Source: Planctomycetes bacterium MalM25 (GTDB taxonomy: Bacteria > Planctomycetota > Planctomycetia > Pirellulales > Lacipirellulaceae). From it: a DNA stretch of 64,000 nt. Location: assembly GCA_007745835.1 (NCBI GenBank), contig CP036424.1, forward strand, positions 4,079,968 to 4,143,967, read 5' to 3'. The notes beneath the pieces are model-generated. The model was not told where the DNA came from. It worked only from the letters and a program-made list of their open reading frames with translations, and searched no databases. Made by a program: the position numbers and the translations under genes. Positions 1-9,634 of this stretch are shown here, in pieces (position 1 is the stretch's first letter; every line of letters starts with the position of its first letter).

Positions 1-953
1 AAGTCCATCCGCTTCACGAACGCCGCCGCGTCGCGGGCGCCGTACTCGCGGTCCATGCCGCTGTCCTCCCACTCGACCGACAGCGGGCCCTGATAGCCCA
101 CCACGTTCAGCGCCCGGATGATCTCCTCGAAGTTCACCCCCCCGTGCCCGGGCGAGCGGAAGTCCCAGCCGCGGCGGGGATCGCCGAAGTTGTAGTGGCT
201 GGCGAGGATGCCGGTGCGTCCGTTGAGCGTCACCAGCGCGTCCTTCACGTGCACGTGGTACTGCCGATCCGGGAACGCCCGGATGAACTCGACCGGGTCG
301 ACGCCTTGCCAGATGAGGTGGCTCGGGTCGAAGTTGAAGCCGAACGCCTCGCGACGGTCGATCGCCTCGAGGGCGCGCTCGGCGGTGTAGATGTCGAAGG
401 CGATCTCGGTCGGGTGGACTTCGAGCGCAAACCGGACGCCGCACTCGTCGAAGACGTCGAGGATCGGGTTCCAGCACTGCGCGAAGTAGGCGAAGCCCTC
501 GTCGATCATCGAATCGGGCACGGGCGGGAACGAGTAGAGCAGCGGCCAGATGCTCGAGCCCGTGAAGCCGTTCACGACCTTCACGCCGAACTTCTGCGCG
601 GCGCGGGCCGTGTTCTTCATCTCCTCAACGCAGCGGGCGTTCACGCCCTCGGGCTTGCCGTCGCCCCACAGGCGGGGCGGCAGGATCGACTGGTGCCGCT
701 CGTCGATCGCGTCGCAGACGCACTGCCCGGCGAGGTGGTTGCTGATCGCGTGACACTCCAGGTCGTAGCGGTCCAGGAGGGCCCGCTTCTCGACCAGATA
801 GTTCGGGTCGTCGATCGCTTTATCAACCTCGAAATGATCGCCCCAGCAGGCGAGCTCGAGGCCCTGGTAGCCGAAATCGGCCGCCATCGGCGCGAGCTTC
901 TCGAGCGGCAGATCGGCCCACTGGCCGGTGAACAGCGTGACGGGACGGGACAT
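1..953 (-). CDS. Sugar phosphate isomerase/epimerase (TIM-barrel, xylose isomerase-like), 3' end outside window
   Basis: The first 317 codons are present; the C-terminus lies beyond the window edge. The start is ATG at 953 with a good ribosome site (gcaggag) about ten bases upstream. The protein opens with a strand followed by the segment [11 protein letters not shown], and later has HVHVKDA and [11 protein letters not shown], the metal-site neighbourhood of the AP-endonuclease-2/xylose isomerase-like TIM-barrel family (seen in sequence, family knowledge). Such enzymes interconvert keto- and aldo-sugars or inositol derivatives using a divalent metal, in the cytoplasm. Planctomycetes carry many copies, usually beside Gfo/Idh/MocA oxidoreductases, and one lies 1.3 kb away at 2214-3581. 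The exact substrate cannot be read from the sequence. Confidence 0.85.
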   Translation of the reverse strand, partial: MSRPVTLFTGQWADLPLEKLAPMAADFGYQGLELACWGDHFEVDKAIDDPNYLVEKRALLDRYDLECHAISNHLAGQCVCDAIDERHQSILPPRLWGDGKPEGVNARCVEEMKNTARAAQKFGVKVVNGFTGSSIWPLLYSFPPVPDSMIDEGFAYFAQCWNPILDVFDECGVRFALEVHPTEIAFDIYTAERALEAIDRREAFGFNFDPSHLIWQGVDPVEFIRAFPDRQYHVHVKDALVTLNGRTGILASHYNFGDPRRGWDFRSPGHGGVNFEEIIRALNVVGYQGPLSVEWEDSGMDREYGARDAAAFVKRMD

Positions 954-1071
954 GGGGGGCGCTCCTGCGGAGCCAGTGGGCAGCAGGCGGTAGGCGGCAG
1001 GCAGTTCTGCTGAAAAACTGCCTTCTGCTTACCGTCCTCTGCCGACTCGCTCGCCGTGCTAGAGTTGCGGT

Positions 1072-2121
1072 ATGGACTTTCGACAAGCAATCGCGGCGCT
1101 CGCGGCGTGCCTCACTCTCATCGCGGCGGAGGCTCACTCCGCCGTGCCGGTTGAGATCGCCAGCCACGCGCCGCCGCACGGTACCGCGCCCCGGCAGTGG
1201 CTTCAACGGTTGAGCGACGCGGGCGCGGGGAGCACGCGGCTGGTCGGCGCGAGCGGGCGTGAGAAGCCGCGCCTCGACGAGCTGGGCGAAGGACGCGACG
1301 GCCGGCCGATTGTGAAGGTCTACGCCGTGCTGACGCGTAAGAACGAGCTGCTGCTGCCCGGCGCTCGGGGCCACGAGCGGTACCGGCTGAGCGACCAGAA
1401 GAAGCTCGCCGAGTTCTTCCAGCGCCTCGAAGCCGGGGGCGCCGAAGGCGTGACCGCGCCGCGCGGCAAGCACGACCTGACCGAGGCCGAATTCACCGAC
1501 GCCTTCACCCGGCTGCAACGCCCCCTGCCTTCCCCGGCCGATGGCGCGACGCTGCAGGAGCTGATCGACGAGGCGGCGCGCGTCACCCGGCTGAAGATCG
1601 AGGCCGACGCCCCGTTGCGCCCCGTGCTGGCGACCCGCGTCGAAGACGCCGCGTCGCTCGACCGGCTGGCGTGCGGCACGGCCCTCGCCGCGGCGCTGCG
1701 TGCCGAGGGCCTCGCCCTCACGCCCGACAAGCCGATCGGCGGGGCGATGCGGCTGCGCATCGTCGCCTCGAAGGACGCGGCGGAGCCGTGGCCCGTCGGC
1801 TACAAGCCGGAGCGTTCGCCACGCGAGACGGCCCCGATCCTCATGGACTTCCTCACCATCGAGATCGACGGCTACACGCTCGCCGAGGCGCTCGGTGCGA
1901 TCCGCCCGCGGCTCGTCTGGAAGGACAAACCGCTGCCGATCGTCTGGGACCGCTTCGCGATGCGTTCGGCGGGCATCGATCCGGCGGCCGTGCCGGTCAC
2001 CTTCAAGCGGAAGCGGACCTTCTACAAGAAAGTGGTCGACAAGCTCGCGTTTCAGGCGCGGCTGAAGCTCGATCTCCGCGTCGATGAGGCGGGCACGCCC
2101 TTCCTGTGGCTGACTCGGTGA
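1072..2121 (+). CDS. Secreted protein of unknown function
   Basis: This 349-residue protein starts with a short charged N-terminus and a hydrophobic stretch (AALAACLTLIAAEAHS) that looks like a Sec signal peptide cut after about residue 24, so it should act in the periplasm or outside the cell. The mature part is soluble and mixed alpha/beta, with no catalytic motif that I recognise. Segments such as LQELIDEAARVTRLKIEAD and FLTIEIDGYTLAEALGAI resemble the repeated small alpha/beta units of secretin-type domains (weak inference). It is transcribed away from the isomerase gene at 1-953 and ends just before a strong inverted repeat at 2125-2194. The start is ATG at 1072; no strong ribosome site is visible. 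Confidence 0.7.
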   Translation: MDFRQAIAALAACLTLIAAEAHSAVPVEIASHAPPHGTAPRQWLQRLSDAGAGSTRLVGASGREKPRLDELGEGRDGRPIVKVYAVLTRKNELLLPGARGHERYRLSDQKKLAEFFQRLEAGGAEGVTAPRGKHDLTEAEFTDAFTRLQRPLPSPADGATLQELIDEAARVTRLKIEADAPLRPVLATRVEDAASLDRLACGTALAAALRAEGLALTPDKPIGGAMRLRIVASKDAAEPWPVGYKPERSPRETAPILMDFLTIEIDGYTLAEALGAIRPRLVWKDKPLPIVWDRFAMRSAGIDPAAVPVTFKRKRTFYKKVVDKLAFQARLKLDLRVDEAGTPFLWLTR

Positions 2122-2124
2122 AAC

Positions 2125-2194
2125 GGGAGGGCGACGCTCTTGCGGAGCCGAACCCGAACGCTAACTCGAGGCTCCGCGGGAGCGTCGCCCTCCC
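2125..2194. repeat. Long inverted repeat between convergent genes, probable bidirectional terminator
   Basis: Arms of 25 bases (2125-2149 and 2170-2194) pair at 23 of 25 positions around a 20-base spacer. The arms begin gggagggcgacgctc and end gagcgtcgccctccc. It lies between the convergent genes ending at 2121 and 2214, so it could stop transcription from both sides, although no T-run follows. Its length and near-perfection also fit a REP-like dispersed palindrome. I saw no second full copy in the window. Confidence 0.7.
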
Positions 2195-2213
2195 ACTGAC
2201 GCGTTAGGCGTGC

Positions 2214-3581
2214 TTACAACCGCGGGATCTCGTAGCCGGCGCGCTGCTCGCGGCTGAGCATCGCGGTCGCCTGCGCGTCGTTCGGGAAGGTGCGTGCCTC
2301 GGCGTCCCACTCGAGCTCGCGACCGAGCCGGGCGGCGATCCCCACGAGGTGGCAGACGTCCATCGCGGCGACGTGCGACTCGGTGTCGGAGACCGGCTCG
2401 CCCCCCTCGCTGAGGCAGCGGTAGAAGTTCTGCTTGTGCCACTCGCGTGGCTTGCCCTTGAAGAGCCCTTGCAACTGCTCTTCGCCGAACTGGCCTTCGT
2501 CCCAGTTCTCCTCGATCGGCTTGCCGACCAGCTTCTTGCGGTTCACGAAGATCCGCCCCTTGTCGCCCTCGAACAGGATGCCGTTGTCGCTGCGGCTGGT
2601 GACCGCCATCTCGACGCCGTCGGCGAAGTGGCAGACCACGTTGAAGTCGTGCGACGTGTTGTAGCGGTCATCGACCGTGGGGTAACCGTCGATCATCTCG
2701 ACCGGGTGCTTCGCGTCGCGACCGTCGATGCGGACGAGCCGCTTGTCGGCCGGCAAGTCGGGCGTGTTGCGGTTGAGCGCCCACAGCGCGATGTCGACGT
2801 GGTGCGCGCCCCAGTCGGTGAATTTGCCGCCGGAGTACTCGTACCACCAGCGGAACTGATAATGAGCGCGCTCCTTGCGATACGGCACGCTCTTGGTTTG
2901 GCCCTGCCAACGTTCCCAATCGAAGTCGCTTGGCACATCGATCACCGGGAAGGGCCCGCCGGTGACCGAGCCGTCGATCCCCACGGTCAGCTTCTTCGTG
3001 GCGCCCAGCAGGCCCTGCTGGACCAGGTTCACGGCGCGGAGGAACTGCTTGCCCGATCGCTGCTGCGTCCCGACCTGGAAGATCGAGTTGGGATACCGCT
3101 TTCGCGCGGCGGCGATGAGCTCGCCCTCTTCGACCGTGAGCGTGAGCGGCTTCTGGCAGAAGACGTGTTTACCGGCGGCCATCGCCTCGATCGCGATCTT
3201 CACGTGCCAGTGATCGACCGTCGAGATGCTGACGATGTCGATGTCCGAACGATCCAGCAACCGCCGGTAGTCGCTCTCGAGGTCCGCTTGCTGGAGCATC
3301 TCGGGCGTGAGCGCGTCCTTCGCTTCGGTCTGCGCGTAGCGCATCCGCTCGGCGTCGACGTCGCACAGCGCCCGCAGGTCGGCGAAGACCGCGTGGCCGC
3401 GGGCGTCGCCGCGTCCCATGCCGCCCAGGCCGATTTGCGCGTAGCCGGGGCGGTCGTTCGCCGACGCGTTCGCGAAAGCGGGCGCCGCCCAAGGGATCGC
3501 CCAAGCGGACGCGGCGGCGGCGGTGGTCTGCTGAATAAACGAGCGGCGTGTCGGCACGGGGAGCCCCTTCGCGTGTTCCAT
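2214..3581 (-). CDS. Gfo/Idh/MocA family oxidoreductase with Tat signal
   Basis: This 455-residue protein has a twin-arginine signal (TRRSFIQQ, then an Ala-rich hydrophobic stretch to about residue 38), so it is exported folded to the periplasm. A Rossmann-type segment follows (YAQIGLGGMGRGDARGH). It also contains the family-typical AAGKHVFCQKPLT, whose Lys-Pro lies at the active site, and WYEYSGGKFTDWGAHHVD, typical of the large Planctomycete branch of these NAD(P)-dependent sugar dehydrogenases. The likely role is oxidation of a sugar or sugar derivative; the substrate is unknown. ATG at 3581 gives the longest form. A GTG at 3557 preceded by gaagggg would give MPTRRSF and is a plausible alternative start. 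No operon partner is adjacent on this strand. Confidence 0.9.
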   Translation of the reverse strand: MEHAKGLPVPTRRSFIQQTTAAAASAWAIPWAAPAFANASANDRPGYAQIGLGGMGRGDARGHAVFADLRALCDVDAERMRYAQTEAKDALTPEMLQQADLESDYRRLLDRSDIDIVSISTVDHWHVKIAIEAMAAGKHVFCQKPLTLTVEEGELIAAARKRYPNSIFQVGTQQRSGKQFLRAVNLVQQGLLGATKKLTVGIDGSVTGGPFPVIDVPSDFDWERWQGQTKSVPYRKERAHYQFRWWYEYSGGKFTDWGAHHVDIALWALNRNTPDLPADKRLVRIDGRDAKHPVEMIDGYPTVDDRYNTSHDFNVVCHFADGVEMAVTSRSDNGILFEGDKGRIFVNRKKLVGKPIEENWDEGQFGEEQLQGLFKGKPREWHKQNFYRCLSEGGEPVSDTESHVAAMDVCHLVGIAARLGRELEWDAEARTFPNDAQATAMLSREQRAGYEIPRL

Positions 3582-3731
3582 GGAAAAGTGTGGGACCGCC
3601 CCGCCAATCGTCTTGGCGAGACGAACTCTCCCCTACTCATGTCGCACGCAAGCGAGACTCGCGGTTTTTCTACGACAAACCGTCGCCAGGCGACCGGCTC
3701 CGCCCCTCCGACGAAGCGGATCGATCCCCTC

Positions 3732-4325
3732 CTAGCTGCGCGATCCCCGCATCACTTCGCGCATCTCACGCGGCTCCATCGGGTCCTGCCCCCGATTGGC
3801 GAGCTCCTCATCGATCAGACGCTTGGTCTCGGAGAAGGCGCCTCGCATCTCCGGCGTCGTGCGATCGGCGATGCTCTTCATCCGGTCGGATTGGCTCATG
3901 TCGCCCCGATCGCGGCCGCCCGGTCCGCCGGGACGCCCCCCGCCGGGAGGGCCCGGCGGGCGATTGTCGGCGTCGCCGTTGGCGCGGGCTTCCATAACAC
4001 GATCGGCACGGGCGGCGATCTCGCGGCGGCGTTCTTCCGGCGGGAGGTTGAGCACCTCGGTCATGCGGCCCGACATCTCTTGCATCATCGTCTCGCGGTT
4101 CCGCATGAAGAAGCGACGGCGCTGCTGGTCGCTGAGCCCGTCGAGTCGCTCGCGCATCTGGTCACGCGGCGGCGGGCCGTCGCCTCGGGCGATCGACGCG
4201 TCGAACTCGCGCTGAAGCTCCGCCAACGCCGGGTCGTCGAACAACCCGAACAGGCCGACCCACACGCCGGCGAGCAACGCCAGCAGCGTCCCGCCCGCGA
4301 TCGCCCATTTCTTCTTCGCATTCAT
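3732..4325 (-). CDS. Membrane-anchored protein of unknown function with Pro/Gly-rich linker
   Basis: This 197-residue protein has one N-terminal membrane segment (WAIAGGTLLALLAGVWVGLFGLF, residues 7-29) preceded by Lys residues. The rest should face the periplasm. It is strongly charged and helical, with repeated RER/RRRR stretches, and carries a low-complexity linker (RPPGPPGGGRPGGPGG) around residue 135. This resembles Planctomycete proteins annotated only as hypothetical. It lies 41 bases downstream of the pseudopilin gene at 4366-4938 on the same strand, so co-transcription and a role beside the pilus-like apparatus are possible (inference). The start ATG at 4325 has gggaag upstream. Confidence 0.7.
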   Translation of the reverse strand: MNAKKKWAIAGGTLLALLAGVWVGLFGLFDDPALAELQREFDASIARGDGPPPRDQMRERLDGLSDQQRRRFFMRNRETMMQEMSGRMTEVLNLPPEERRREIAARADRVMEARANGDADNRPPGPPGGGRPGGPGGRDRGDMSQSDRMKSIADRTTPEMRGAFSETKRLIDEELANRGQDPMEPREMREVMRGSRS

Positions 4326-4365
4326 CTCGGCTTCCCTGGCTGATTAGGTTGGATCGATGGACCGC

Positions 4366-4938
4366 CTAGTCCTCGTTCACGGTCAACGCATCGACGTGCC
4401 CGTCGAGGTAGAGGTAGTTGGTGGCCCCGTTCTGGCCGCGCGACCCGTGGAACGCCTGACGGTCGAAGACGATCAGCACCCGGCTCGAACTGTCGAGCGA
4501 CCCACCGCCGCTCTTCGAGAGGACCTGTTGCCGCGTCTTGTTGGCGACGCTCACCACCGGGTAGTCGTAGCTGAGCCCCTCGCGCTCGAAGTAGCTGACG
4601 CCGTCCCCGCCATCGGGTCCGTCGTCGCTCGGGCACTCCCACATCTCGACGTTCGACTCGGCGAAGGGCATGAGCACGTCGTGCAATCCCGGCAGTTCGT
4701 CCGGGTTGATCGACTCGGGGAGCACGGCGACCAGCGGGAACTTCGCCTTCGAGCCGCCGCGGGACTCGAGGTACATCTCGAAGGCGAGGCCGACCTGCTT
4801 GAGGTGGCTCTTGCACTCCGTCCGCCGAGCCGACTCCCGCGCCGCCTGCACCGCCGGCAGCAGCAGCGCGACGAGGACGCCGATCACGGCGATCACGACC
4901 AGCAGCTCAACGAGCGTGAAACCGCGTGGGCGACGCAT
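4366..4938 (-). CDS. DUF1559-type pseudopilin (type II secretion/type IV pilin-like N-terminus)
   Basis: This 190-residue protein opens with a prepilin leader and cleavage motif ([20 protein letters not shown]). The Phe after the Gly would be methylated after cleavage by a prepilin peptidase. The hydrophobic helix to about residue 30 is followed by [21 protein letters not shown], which is characteristic of the DUF1559 family expanded in Planctomycetes. The C-terminus has a [15 protein letters not shown] segment, matching the H-X9-DG theme of the group. It is probably assembled at the cell envelope; the partner machinery is not in the window. Its 190 residues are shorter than the usual 300 or more. 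The start ATG at 4938 follows ggagag. The gene at 3732-4325 lies just downstream. Confidence 0.88.
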   Translation of the reverse strand: MRRPRGFTLVELLVVIAVIGVLVALLLPAVQAARESARRTECKSHLKQVGLAFEMYLESRGGSKAKFPLVAVLPESINPDELPGLHDVLMPFAESNVEMWECPSDDGPDGGDGVSYFEREGLSYDYPVVSVANKTRQQVLSKSGGGSLDSSSRVLIVFDRQAFHGSRGQNGATNYLYLDGHVDALTVNED

Positions 4939-5125
4939 GGGGCTCTCCGAAGTCGACGGGGTTGAAGGCTCTCAAGACCTCTCAACCCCGTGCGGGAGCA
5001 GCGGCGCCGCGGATTATTGCAATAAACCGGCGTGGGCTGCTGGGCGAGCTAGGCGAATTGAACCAAGATTGAGACACCGCGGACGAAACCCATTCAACTC
5101 TCACCTACCCGTCCCCCGCAGGTCG

Positions 5126-5938
5126 ATGATCCGAGTCGAGAACCTCTGGCACCACTACGGCGTCCGCCCCATCCTGCGTGACGTTTGTTTCACCGTCGAA
5201 ACGGGCGAGCTGGTCGTGCTGCTGGGGCCCAACGGGATGGGCAAGTCGACCCTCCTGGGCTGCCTCGCGGGGGTGCTGTGGCCGCAGCGCGGGCACGTCG
5301 AGTTCGACGGCGTGCGTCGGCGACAGTCGGTTCAGGAAGAGCACGCGCTCCGCAAGCGGATCGCCTACCTGCCCGACGACTCGTGGCTGCCTATGCAGAA
5401 GACGGGACGCGAGTTCCTGCTGGCGGTGGGGCAGCTCTACGATCTCGACGGCTTCCGCCTGTTCGATCACGCCGACCGGCTGCTCTCGCTGTTCCAACTC
5501 ACCGAGAAAGCCGACGCGGCGATCAGTGGTTACTCCACGGGACAACGCAAGAAGATCGCCCTGGCGTCGGCGTTGATCACCGAAGCGCCCTACCTGCTGC
5601 TCGATGAGCCCTTCTCGGGCGGCCTGGACCCGGCCGGCATCCTTGCCCTGAAAACGGTGCTCAAGCGCCTGAGTGAGGAGAGCGATCGAACGATCGTCAT
5701 GACCACGCCGGTCCCCGAGCTGGTCGAAGAACTCGCGGACCGGGTCGCCATCATCCGCGAAGGGGAGCTAACGGCCTTCGACACGCAGCAAGGCCTTATC
5801 GAGAAGGCAGGAGTGGGCGACTCGCTCGAGCGAGCGCTGCAAGAGCTGACTTTCCCCGATGTGCTCGCCGGCTTGGAGAGCTACTTTCTCCCCGGCGACT
5901 TGCCACCCGATGCGGAGATCCGGGAGGTTGATCCATGA
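5126..5938 (+). CDS. ABC transporter ATP-binding protein
   Basis: This 270-residue ATPase has Walker A LLGPNGMGKSTLLG, the signature stretch SGYSTGQRKKIALA and Walker B YLLLDEPFSGGLDP, in the normal order and spacing. It therefore hydrolyses ATP at the inner face of the membrane to drive a transporter. The open frame runs further upstream, but ATG at 5126 is the natural start because IRVENLWHHYG is the usual first strand of the domain and gcaggt precedes it. Its stop overlaps the start of the permease gene at 5935 (ATGA), so the two are translationally coupled and form one exporter-type complex. The C-terminal 50 residues are an extra tail. The substrate is unknown. Confidence 0.93.
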   Translation: MIRVENLWHHYGVRPILRDVCFTVETGELVVLLGPNGMGKSTLLGCLAGVLWPQRGHVEFDGVRRRQSVQEEHALRKRIAYLPDDSWLPMQKTGREFLLAVGQLYDLDGFRLFDHADRLLSLFQLTEKADAAISGYSTGQRKKIALASALITEAPYLLLDEPFSGGLDPAGILALKTVLKRLSEESDRTIVMTTPVPELVEELADRVAIIREGELTAFDTQQGLIEKAGVGDSLERALQELTFPDVLAGLESYFLPGDLPPDAEIREVDP

Positions 5939-7176
5939 TCTTCCTCCGTCGAGCGACCTACGGATGGCTCAAGCTGGTGCTCGCGCCAAGCATCGTTTGC
6001 ATGCTCATCACTCTCGCCATCCTGGCTTTCGCGATCTGCCTGCTGAGCATGCACTACCTGTTCTGGCGGGCCTGGGCGCAACAGCTGTTTGACTACTCCG
6101 AAGCGCTGGCCGGTTTCTGTGCGTCCCTGAGCGTTCTGGCCGGCTACTACGGCTTGATGCGGGCGCTCGTGTTCCATCCGGCGCTGGACTATCGCTACCA
6201 CGAGTGGCTGAAGGCGACGCCCTGGGAACCGGGCCATCCCTTGCCCAAGGGGCCGCTCACGCCTGTGTGGCAGGACGGGGTCGTGCTGACAACGCTCACC
6301 GTCGTGAATGCGTTCTACGCGCCGTTGACAGAGCGCCCCGAAGGCACCGCGCTAGGTCCCTCCCTCTGCATGGCGGCGGGGATGACGCTCGGCTGGACCG
6401 CCGCCAACCTGGTGACCCGCAATCTGCTCGCGGTCTACGCGGTTCTCCTCACCTTCCCGGCGGTTGGTCTGCTGCTGATTGACCGAGGCCTGACGGGTAT
6501 CGCGATCGCCCTCGTGACGACGGCCGTCGTCGCCTATTCGGGGGTGGTCCGTGGCATGAAAGGCTACCCGTGGTTGGTCTTCGCCCGTGACAAGCGTTAC
6601 CTGTCTCGGATTACCAATCCGGACAACGAACGCCGGGTGAACTGGCAGCTTCAGGCGGCGGCGGGTTGGCCCTACATGCAGATGCTCGAGCCGCCCGAGG
6701 ACATACGCGTCCCGCGATGGCGAGCCGGCATGGAGGCCCTCATCGCCGGGGCTTGGGTCGCGTACTTCGGATGCTTGGCGCCCCCCGCGGCGGAGCCAAT
6801 GCTTATCTACTTCACCGCGCAGATCGGCTGTGGCTTGGTCATCGCTAAGCTGTTCATGAACCTCCTGCTGATGTGCCCGAAGCTCTGCCTGGGCGAACGC
6901 ATCGCGAAACGCCGGCCCATCCTCTGGCGACACGACCGACTCATCCTTGAGCCCCTGTTGGTCGCCCTCGTCATGTTCTCGATCCTCGGCGGGTGGTACC
7001 TAATGGATCTCGAACCACTTTGGGTCGGCGCTATACTGATGCTGATGAGTGGCGTTTGGCTAACGCGCCGTCTCGGTCGCCCCGTGGAAGACGCGTTCTA
7101 CACCGGATCGCAATCGATCCGCGGCATGGTCCCGAACCGAGCCTACTTCGAGCCCCTCGCCGCGCCGGGTGAATGA
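5935..7176 (+). CDS. ABC transporter membrane subunit (putative)
   Basis: This 413-residue protein is strongly hydrophobic with about nine to ten predicted membrane segments (for example residues 20-45, 55-80, 120-150, 165-205, 265-310 and 335-365). It overlaps the ATP-binding gene by four bases and is therefore almost certainly the permease of that transporter. The ABC-2-like layout, with a large soluble stretch around residues 205-260 (FARDKRYLSRITNPDNERRVNW), fits an exporter. I do not recognise a substrate-specific family. The next gene, topoisomerase VI B, starts 107 bases downstream and is unrelated. Confidence 0.8.
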   Translation: MIFLRRATYGWLKLVLAPSIVCMLITLAILAFAICLLSMHYLFWRAWAQQLFDYSEALAGFCASLSVLAGYYGLMRALVFHPALDYRYHEWLKATPWEPGHPLPKGPLTPVWQDGVVLTTLTVVNAFYAPLTERPEGTALGPSLCMAAGMTLGWTAANLVTRNLLAVYAVLLTFPAVGLLLIDRGLTGIAIALVTTAVVAYSGVVRGMKGYPWLVFARDKRYLSRITNPDNERRVNWQLQAAAGWPYMQMLEPPEDIRVPRWRAGMEALIAGAWVAYFGCLAPPAAEPMLIYFTAQIGCGLVIAKLFMNLLLMCPKLCLGERIAKRRPILWRHDRLILEPLLVALVMFSILGGWYLMDLEPLWVGAILMLMSGVWLTRRLGRPVEDAFYTGSQSIRGMVPNRAYFEPLAAPGE

Positions 7177-7283
7177 ACACGAGCAAGGCCGGCCCACCGA
7201 CCGGCCCCCCTTCGCTTTCGGCCCGTTTCCCGCTTGAATCGTAGGCTCGCCGCCCCGATTCTCCCGCTACGCCCCCGCGATCG

Positions 7284-9284
7284 ATGGCCAAATCCTCCCG
7301 CCGCAGCGACGCCAAGAAGATGGCGGCCGCTCAGAAAGAGATCTCCGTCAGCGAGTTCTTCGCGAAAAACCGGCACCTGCTCGGGTTCGACAACCCGCGC
7401 AAGGCGCTGCTCACCACCGTCAAGGAGGCGGTCGACAATTCGCTCGACGCCTGCGAGGAGGCCGGCATCCTCCCCGAGATCTGGGTCCACATCGAGTCGG
7501 TCGGCGGCAACAAGTACAAGGTGGGCGTGCAGGACAACGGGCCCGGCATCCTCAAGAAGCAGATCCCGCTCATCTTCGGCAAGCTGCTCTACGGCTCGAA
7601 GTTCCACCGGCTCCGCCAATCGCGCGGCCAGCAGGGCATCGGCATCTCCGCCGCCGGCATGTACGGCGTACAGACGACCGGCAAGCCGGTGAAGATCGTC
7701 TCGAAGACCTCCGTGCGCAAGCCGGCGCATTACTACGAGATCATGATCGACACCAAGCGGAACGTCCCGAAGATCCTCAACGGCAAGGGGGACGGCGTCG
7801 ACATCCCGCCCGGCGAGAAGGGCGCCGCCTACATCGACAAGCACGGCATCGAGTGGGTCGAGCAGAAGAGCGGCACGCGCGTCACCATCGAGCTCGAGGC
7901 GAAGTACGTCCGCGGCCGCGGCAGCGTCGACGAGTACCTCGAGCAAACCGCCATCGCCAACCCGCACATCACGCTGCACTACCTCGATCCCGAGGACTAC
8001 CAGTACGACTACATCCGCTCTGCCGAGTCGCTGCCGCCCGAGCCGAAAGAGATCAAGCCCCACCCCTACGGCACCGAGATCGGCCGGCTCGCGCAGATGC
8101 TCGAAGAGTCCGACCCGATGAGCGTGTCGGAGTTCTTCCGCACGAAGTTCAGCCGCGTCACGCCGGCGGTCGCGAAGCGCGTCTGCGAAGGGGCCAAGGT
8201 CAGCGCGCGGACCGGCGTCCACAAGGTCGAGCGCCCGCAGATCGAGAAACTCTACGACGCGATCCAGGCGACGAAGATCTCGCCCCCCGCGACCGACTGC
8301 ATCTGCCCGATCGGCGAGGACCTGATCCTGCGCGGGCTGCACCACGTGGTGCCCGGCGAGTTCTACGCGGCCGCCACGCGCCCGCCCGCCGTCTACCGGG
8401 GCAACCCGTTCGTCGTCGAGGTCGGCCTCGCCTACGGCGGCACGGCGCCGACGCAGAACATCACGATGGACCTACTGCTGGAGCTGCTCGAAGAGACCGA
8501 CACGCGGACCGTGCGGCAGTTCCTCATCAACACGTTCAATGGCCTCGGCGCCGAGTCGGCGGACAAGATCGTGAAGGCCTCCGGCCTGAAGACCCGCCAG
8601 ACGCCGACCAAGCTGAAGCCGAAGGAACGCCAGAAGCTGTTCGAGGCGATGAAGAACGTCAATGTCGCGGAGGGCCAGCAGATGGAGGTCCTGCGGTTCG
8701 CCAACCGGGTGCCGCTGCAATTCCAACAAGCCGCTTGCGCCGTCACCCAGACCGTGACCGGCACCAACTGGCGGGGTTACGGCCTCAGCCAATCGCGCGG
8801 CGCGCTGCCGAAGGGCCCCGTCACGCTGATGGTGCACATCGCCAGCGTCTGGGTACCGTTCACCAGCGAATCGAAGGAGGCGATCGCCAGCTACCCGGAG
8901 ATCCAGAAGGAGATCCGCCTCGGCCTGCAAGCGGTCGGGCGGAAGCTCGGCATGTTCCTACGTCGCCGGCAGAAGAGCAAGCAGCAGGCCGACCGCCGGG
9001 ATGTCTTCATGCGCTACCTCAAGGAGGTGTCGCAAGCGGTGAGCGTGATCAACGCCGCCGAGGAGAAGGAGCTGTACGAGCAGCTGGTGACGGTCGCCAA
9101 GAAGCGGACCGCCGACGCCGACGTAAAGCTCGACGACCGGGGCCGCAAGGTCGAGGAGGACCCGACCGAGCTGAACCTGGGCGAGAACGTCCTGATCGTG
9201 AACCCGGCCCACCACGAGGCGGCGATCAACCGCGTGGTGACGGCGCCGGAGGCGGAGGGCGCGGAGGAATACGAAGAGGAGTAA
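7284..9284 (+). CDS. top6B: DNA topoisomerase VI subunit B
   Basis: This 666-residue protein has the Bergerat (GHKL) ATP site: N-box [15 protein letters not shown] near residue 50, G1 box QDNGPGI near 87 and G2 box [15 protein letters not shown] near 117. The toprim-independent ATPase drives strand passage by the type IIB topoisomerase together with the DNA-cutting A subunit (established for the family). The helix-two-turn-helix and transducer regions are covered by residues about 230-560 (for example QITMD-like and [16 protein letters not shown] segments). A Lys/Glu-rich C-terminal extension makes it longer than archaeal Top6B (about 530). Topoisomerase VI is mainly archaeal and plant; patchy bacterial occurrence suggests old transfer. 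The A-subunit gene is not adjacent; a toxin-antitoxin pair follows instead. Confidence 0.92.
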   Translation: MAKSSRRSDAKKMAAAQKEISVSEFFAKNRHLLGFDNPRKALLTTVKEAVDNSLDACEEAGILPEIWVHIESVGGNKYKVGVQDNGPGILKKQIPLIFGKLLYGSKFHRLRQSRGQQGIGISAAGMYGVQTTGKPVKIVSKTSVRKPAHYYEIMIDTKRNVPKILNGKGDGVDIPPGEKGAAYIDKHGIEWVEQKSGTRVTIELEAKYVRGRGSVDEYLEQTAIANPHITLHYLDPEDYQYDYIRSAESLPPEPKEIKPHPYGTEIGRLAQMLEESDPMSVSEFFRTKFSRVTPAVAKRVCEGAKVSARTGVHKVERPQIEKLYDAIQATKISPPATDCICPIGEDLILRGLHHVVPGEFYAAATRPPAVYRGNPFVVEVGLAYGGTAPTQNITMDLLLELLEETDTRTVRQFLINTFNGLGAESADKIVKASGLKTRQTPTKLKPKERQKLFEAMKNVNVAEGQQMEVLRFANRVPLQFQQAACAVTQTVTGTNWRGYGLSQSRGALPKGPVTLMVHIASVWVPFTSESKEAIASYPEIQKEIRLGLQAVGRKLGMFLRRRQKSKQQADRRDVFMRYLKEVSQAVSVINAAEEKELYEQLVTVAKKRTADADVKLDDRGRKVEEDPTELNLGENVLIVNPAHHEAAINRVVTAPEAEGAEEYEEE

Positions 9285-9385
9285 GATCCAGGCGCCCCTC
9301 CTAAACGCCGAGCCGCGCCCGTCAGGGACCGACCGAATCGGTGTATAGTCGGAGGAGTCGTAACCTTCCCCTTGAGGCTGCCAAG

Positions 9386-9634
9386 ATGGTCCGCGTCACG
9401 ATCGACGACGATCTGAGAGTAAAGCTAGAAGCCGCCGCCGAGGAGGTCGTCGATCTCGTCGATGAATCGGGGAACGTCGTTGGACGGTTCTTGTCCAGCC
9501 TCGGCGTCCCCCCAGCCGGTGTCGAGCCGAGCACACCTCCGCTGGATGAAGAAGAACTGCAGCGACGCATCAACTCCCAAGAACCCGGTCTCTCAACGCA
9601 GGAGGTCCTTGAGCACCTGCGATCGCGACCGTGA
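9386..9634 (+). CDS. Probable antitoxin of a ParE/RelE-type pair
   Basis: This small acidic protein (82 residues from ATG at 9386) has a swapped-strand-like start (VRVTIDDDLRVKLEAAAEEV) and a disordered C-terminal tail rich in Pro and Glu. It lies immediately before, and overlaps by four bases (GTGA), the gene for a RelE/ParE-like protein at 9631. Order, size and overlap fit an antitoxin that binds DNA with its N-terminus and the toxin with its C-terminus (inference). An upstream TTG would add 15 residues, but ATG gives the compact form. It could equally be a non-toxin-antitoxin regulator; no homology could be tested. Confidence 0.6.
   Translation: MVRVTIDDDLRVKLEAAAEEVVDLVDESGNVVGRFLSSLGVPPAGVEPSTPPLDEEELQRRINSQEPGLSTQEVLEHLRSRP

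Noticed and set aside
2349-4343. 664-codon open frame on the plus strand opposite the Gfo/Idh/MocA and membrane-protein genes
   Set aside because: It mirrors well-supported minus-strand genes; its composition (Arg, Val, Asp, Leu-rich without motifs) is a GC-rich antisense shadow.
7143-8345. 400-codon minus-strand frame opposite top6B
   Set aside because: It lies over conserved GHKL motifs of the plus-strand gene and is Asp/Leu/Arg shadow text.
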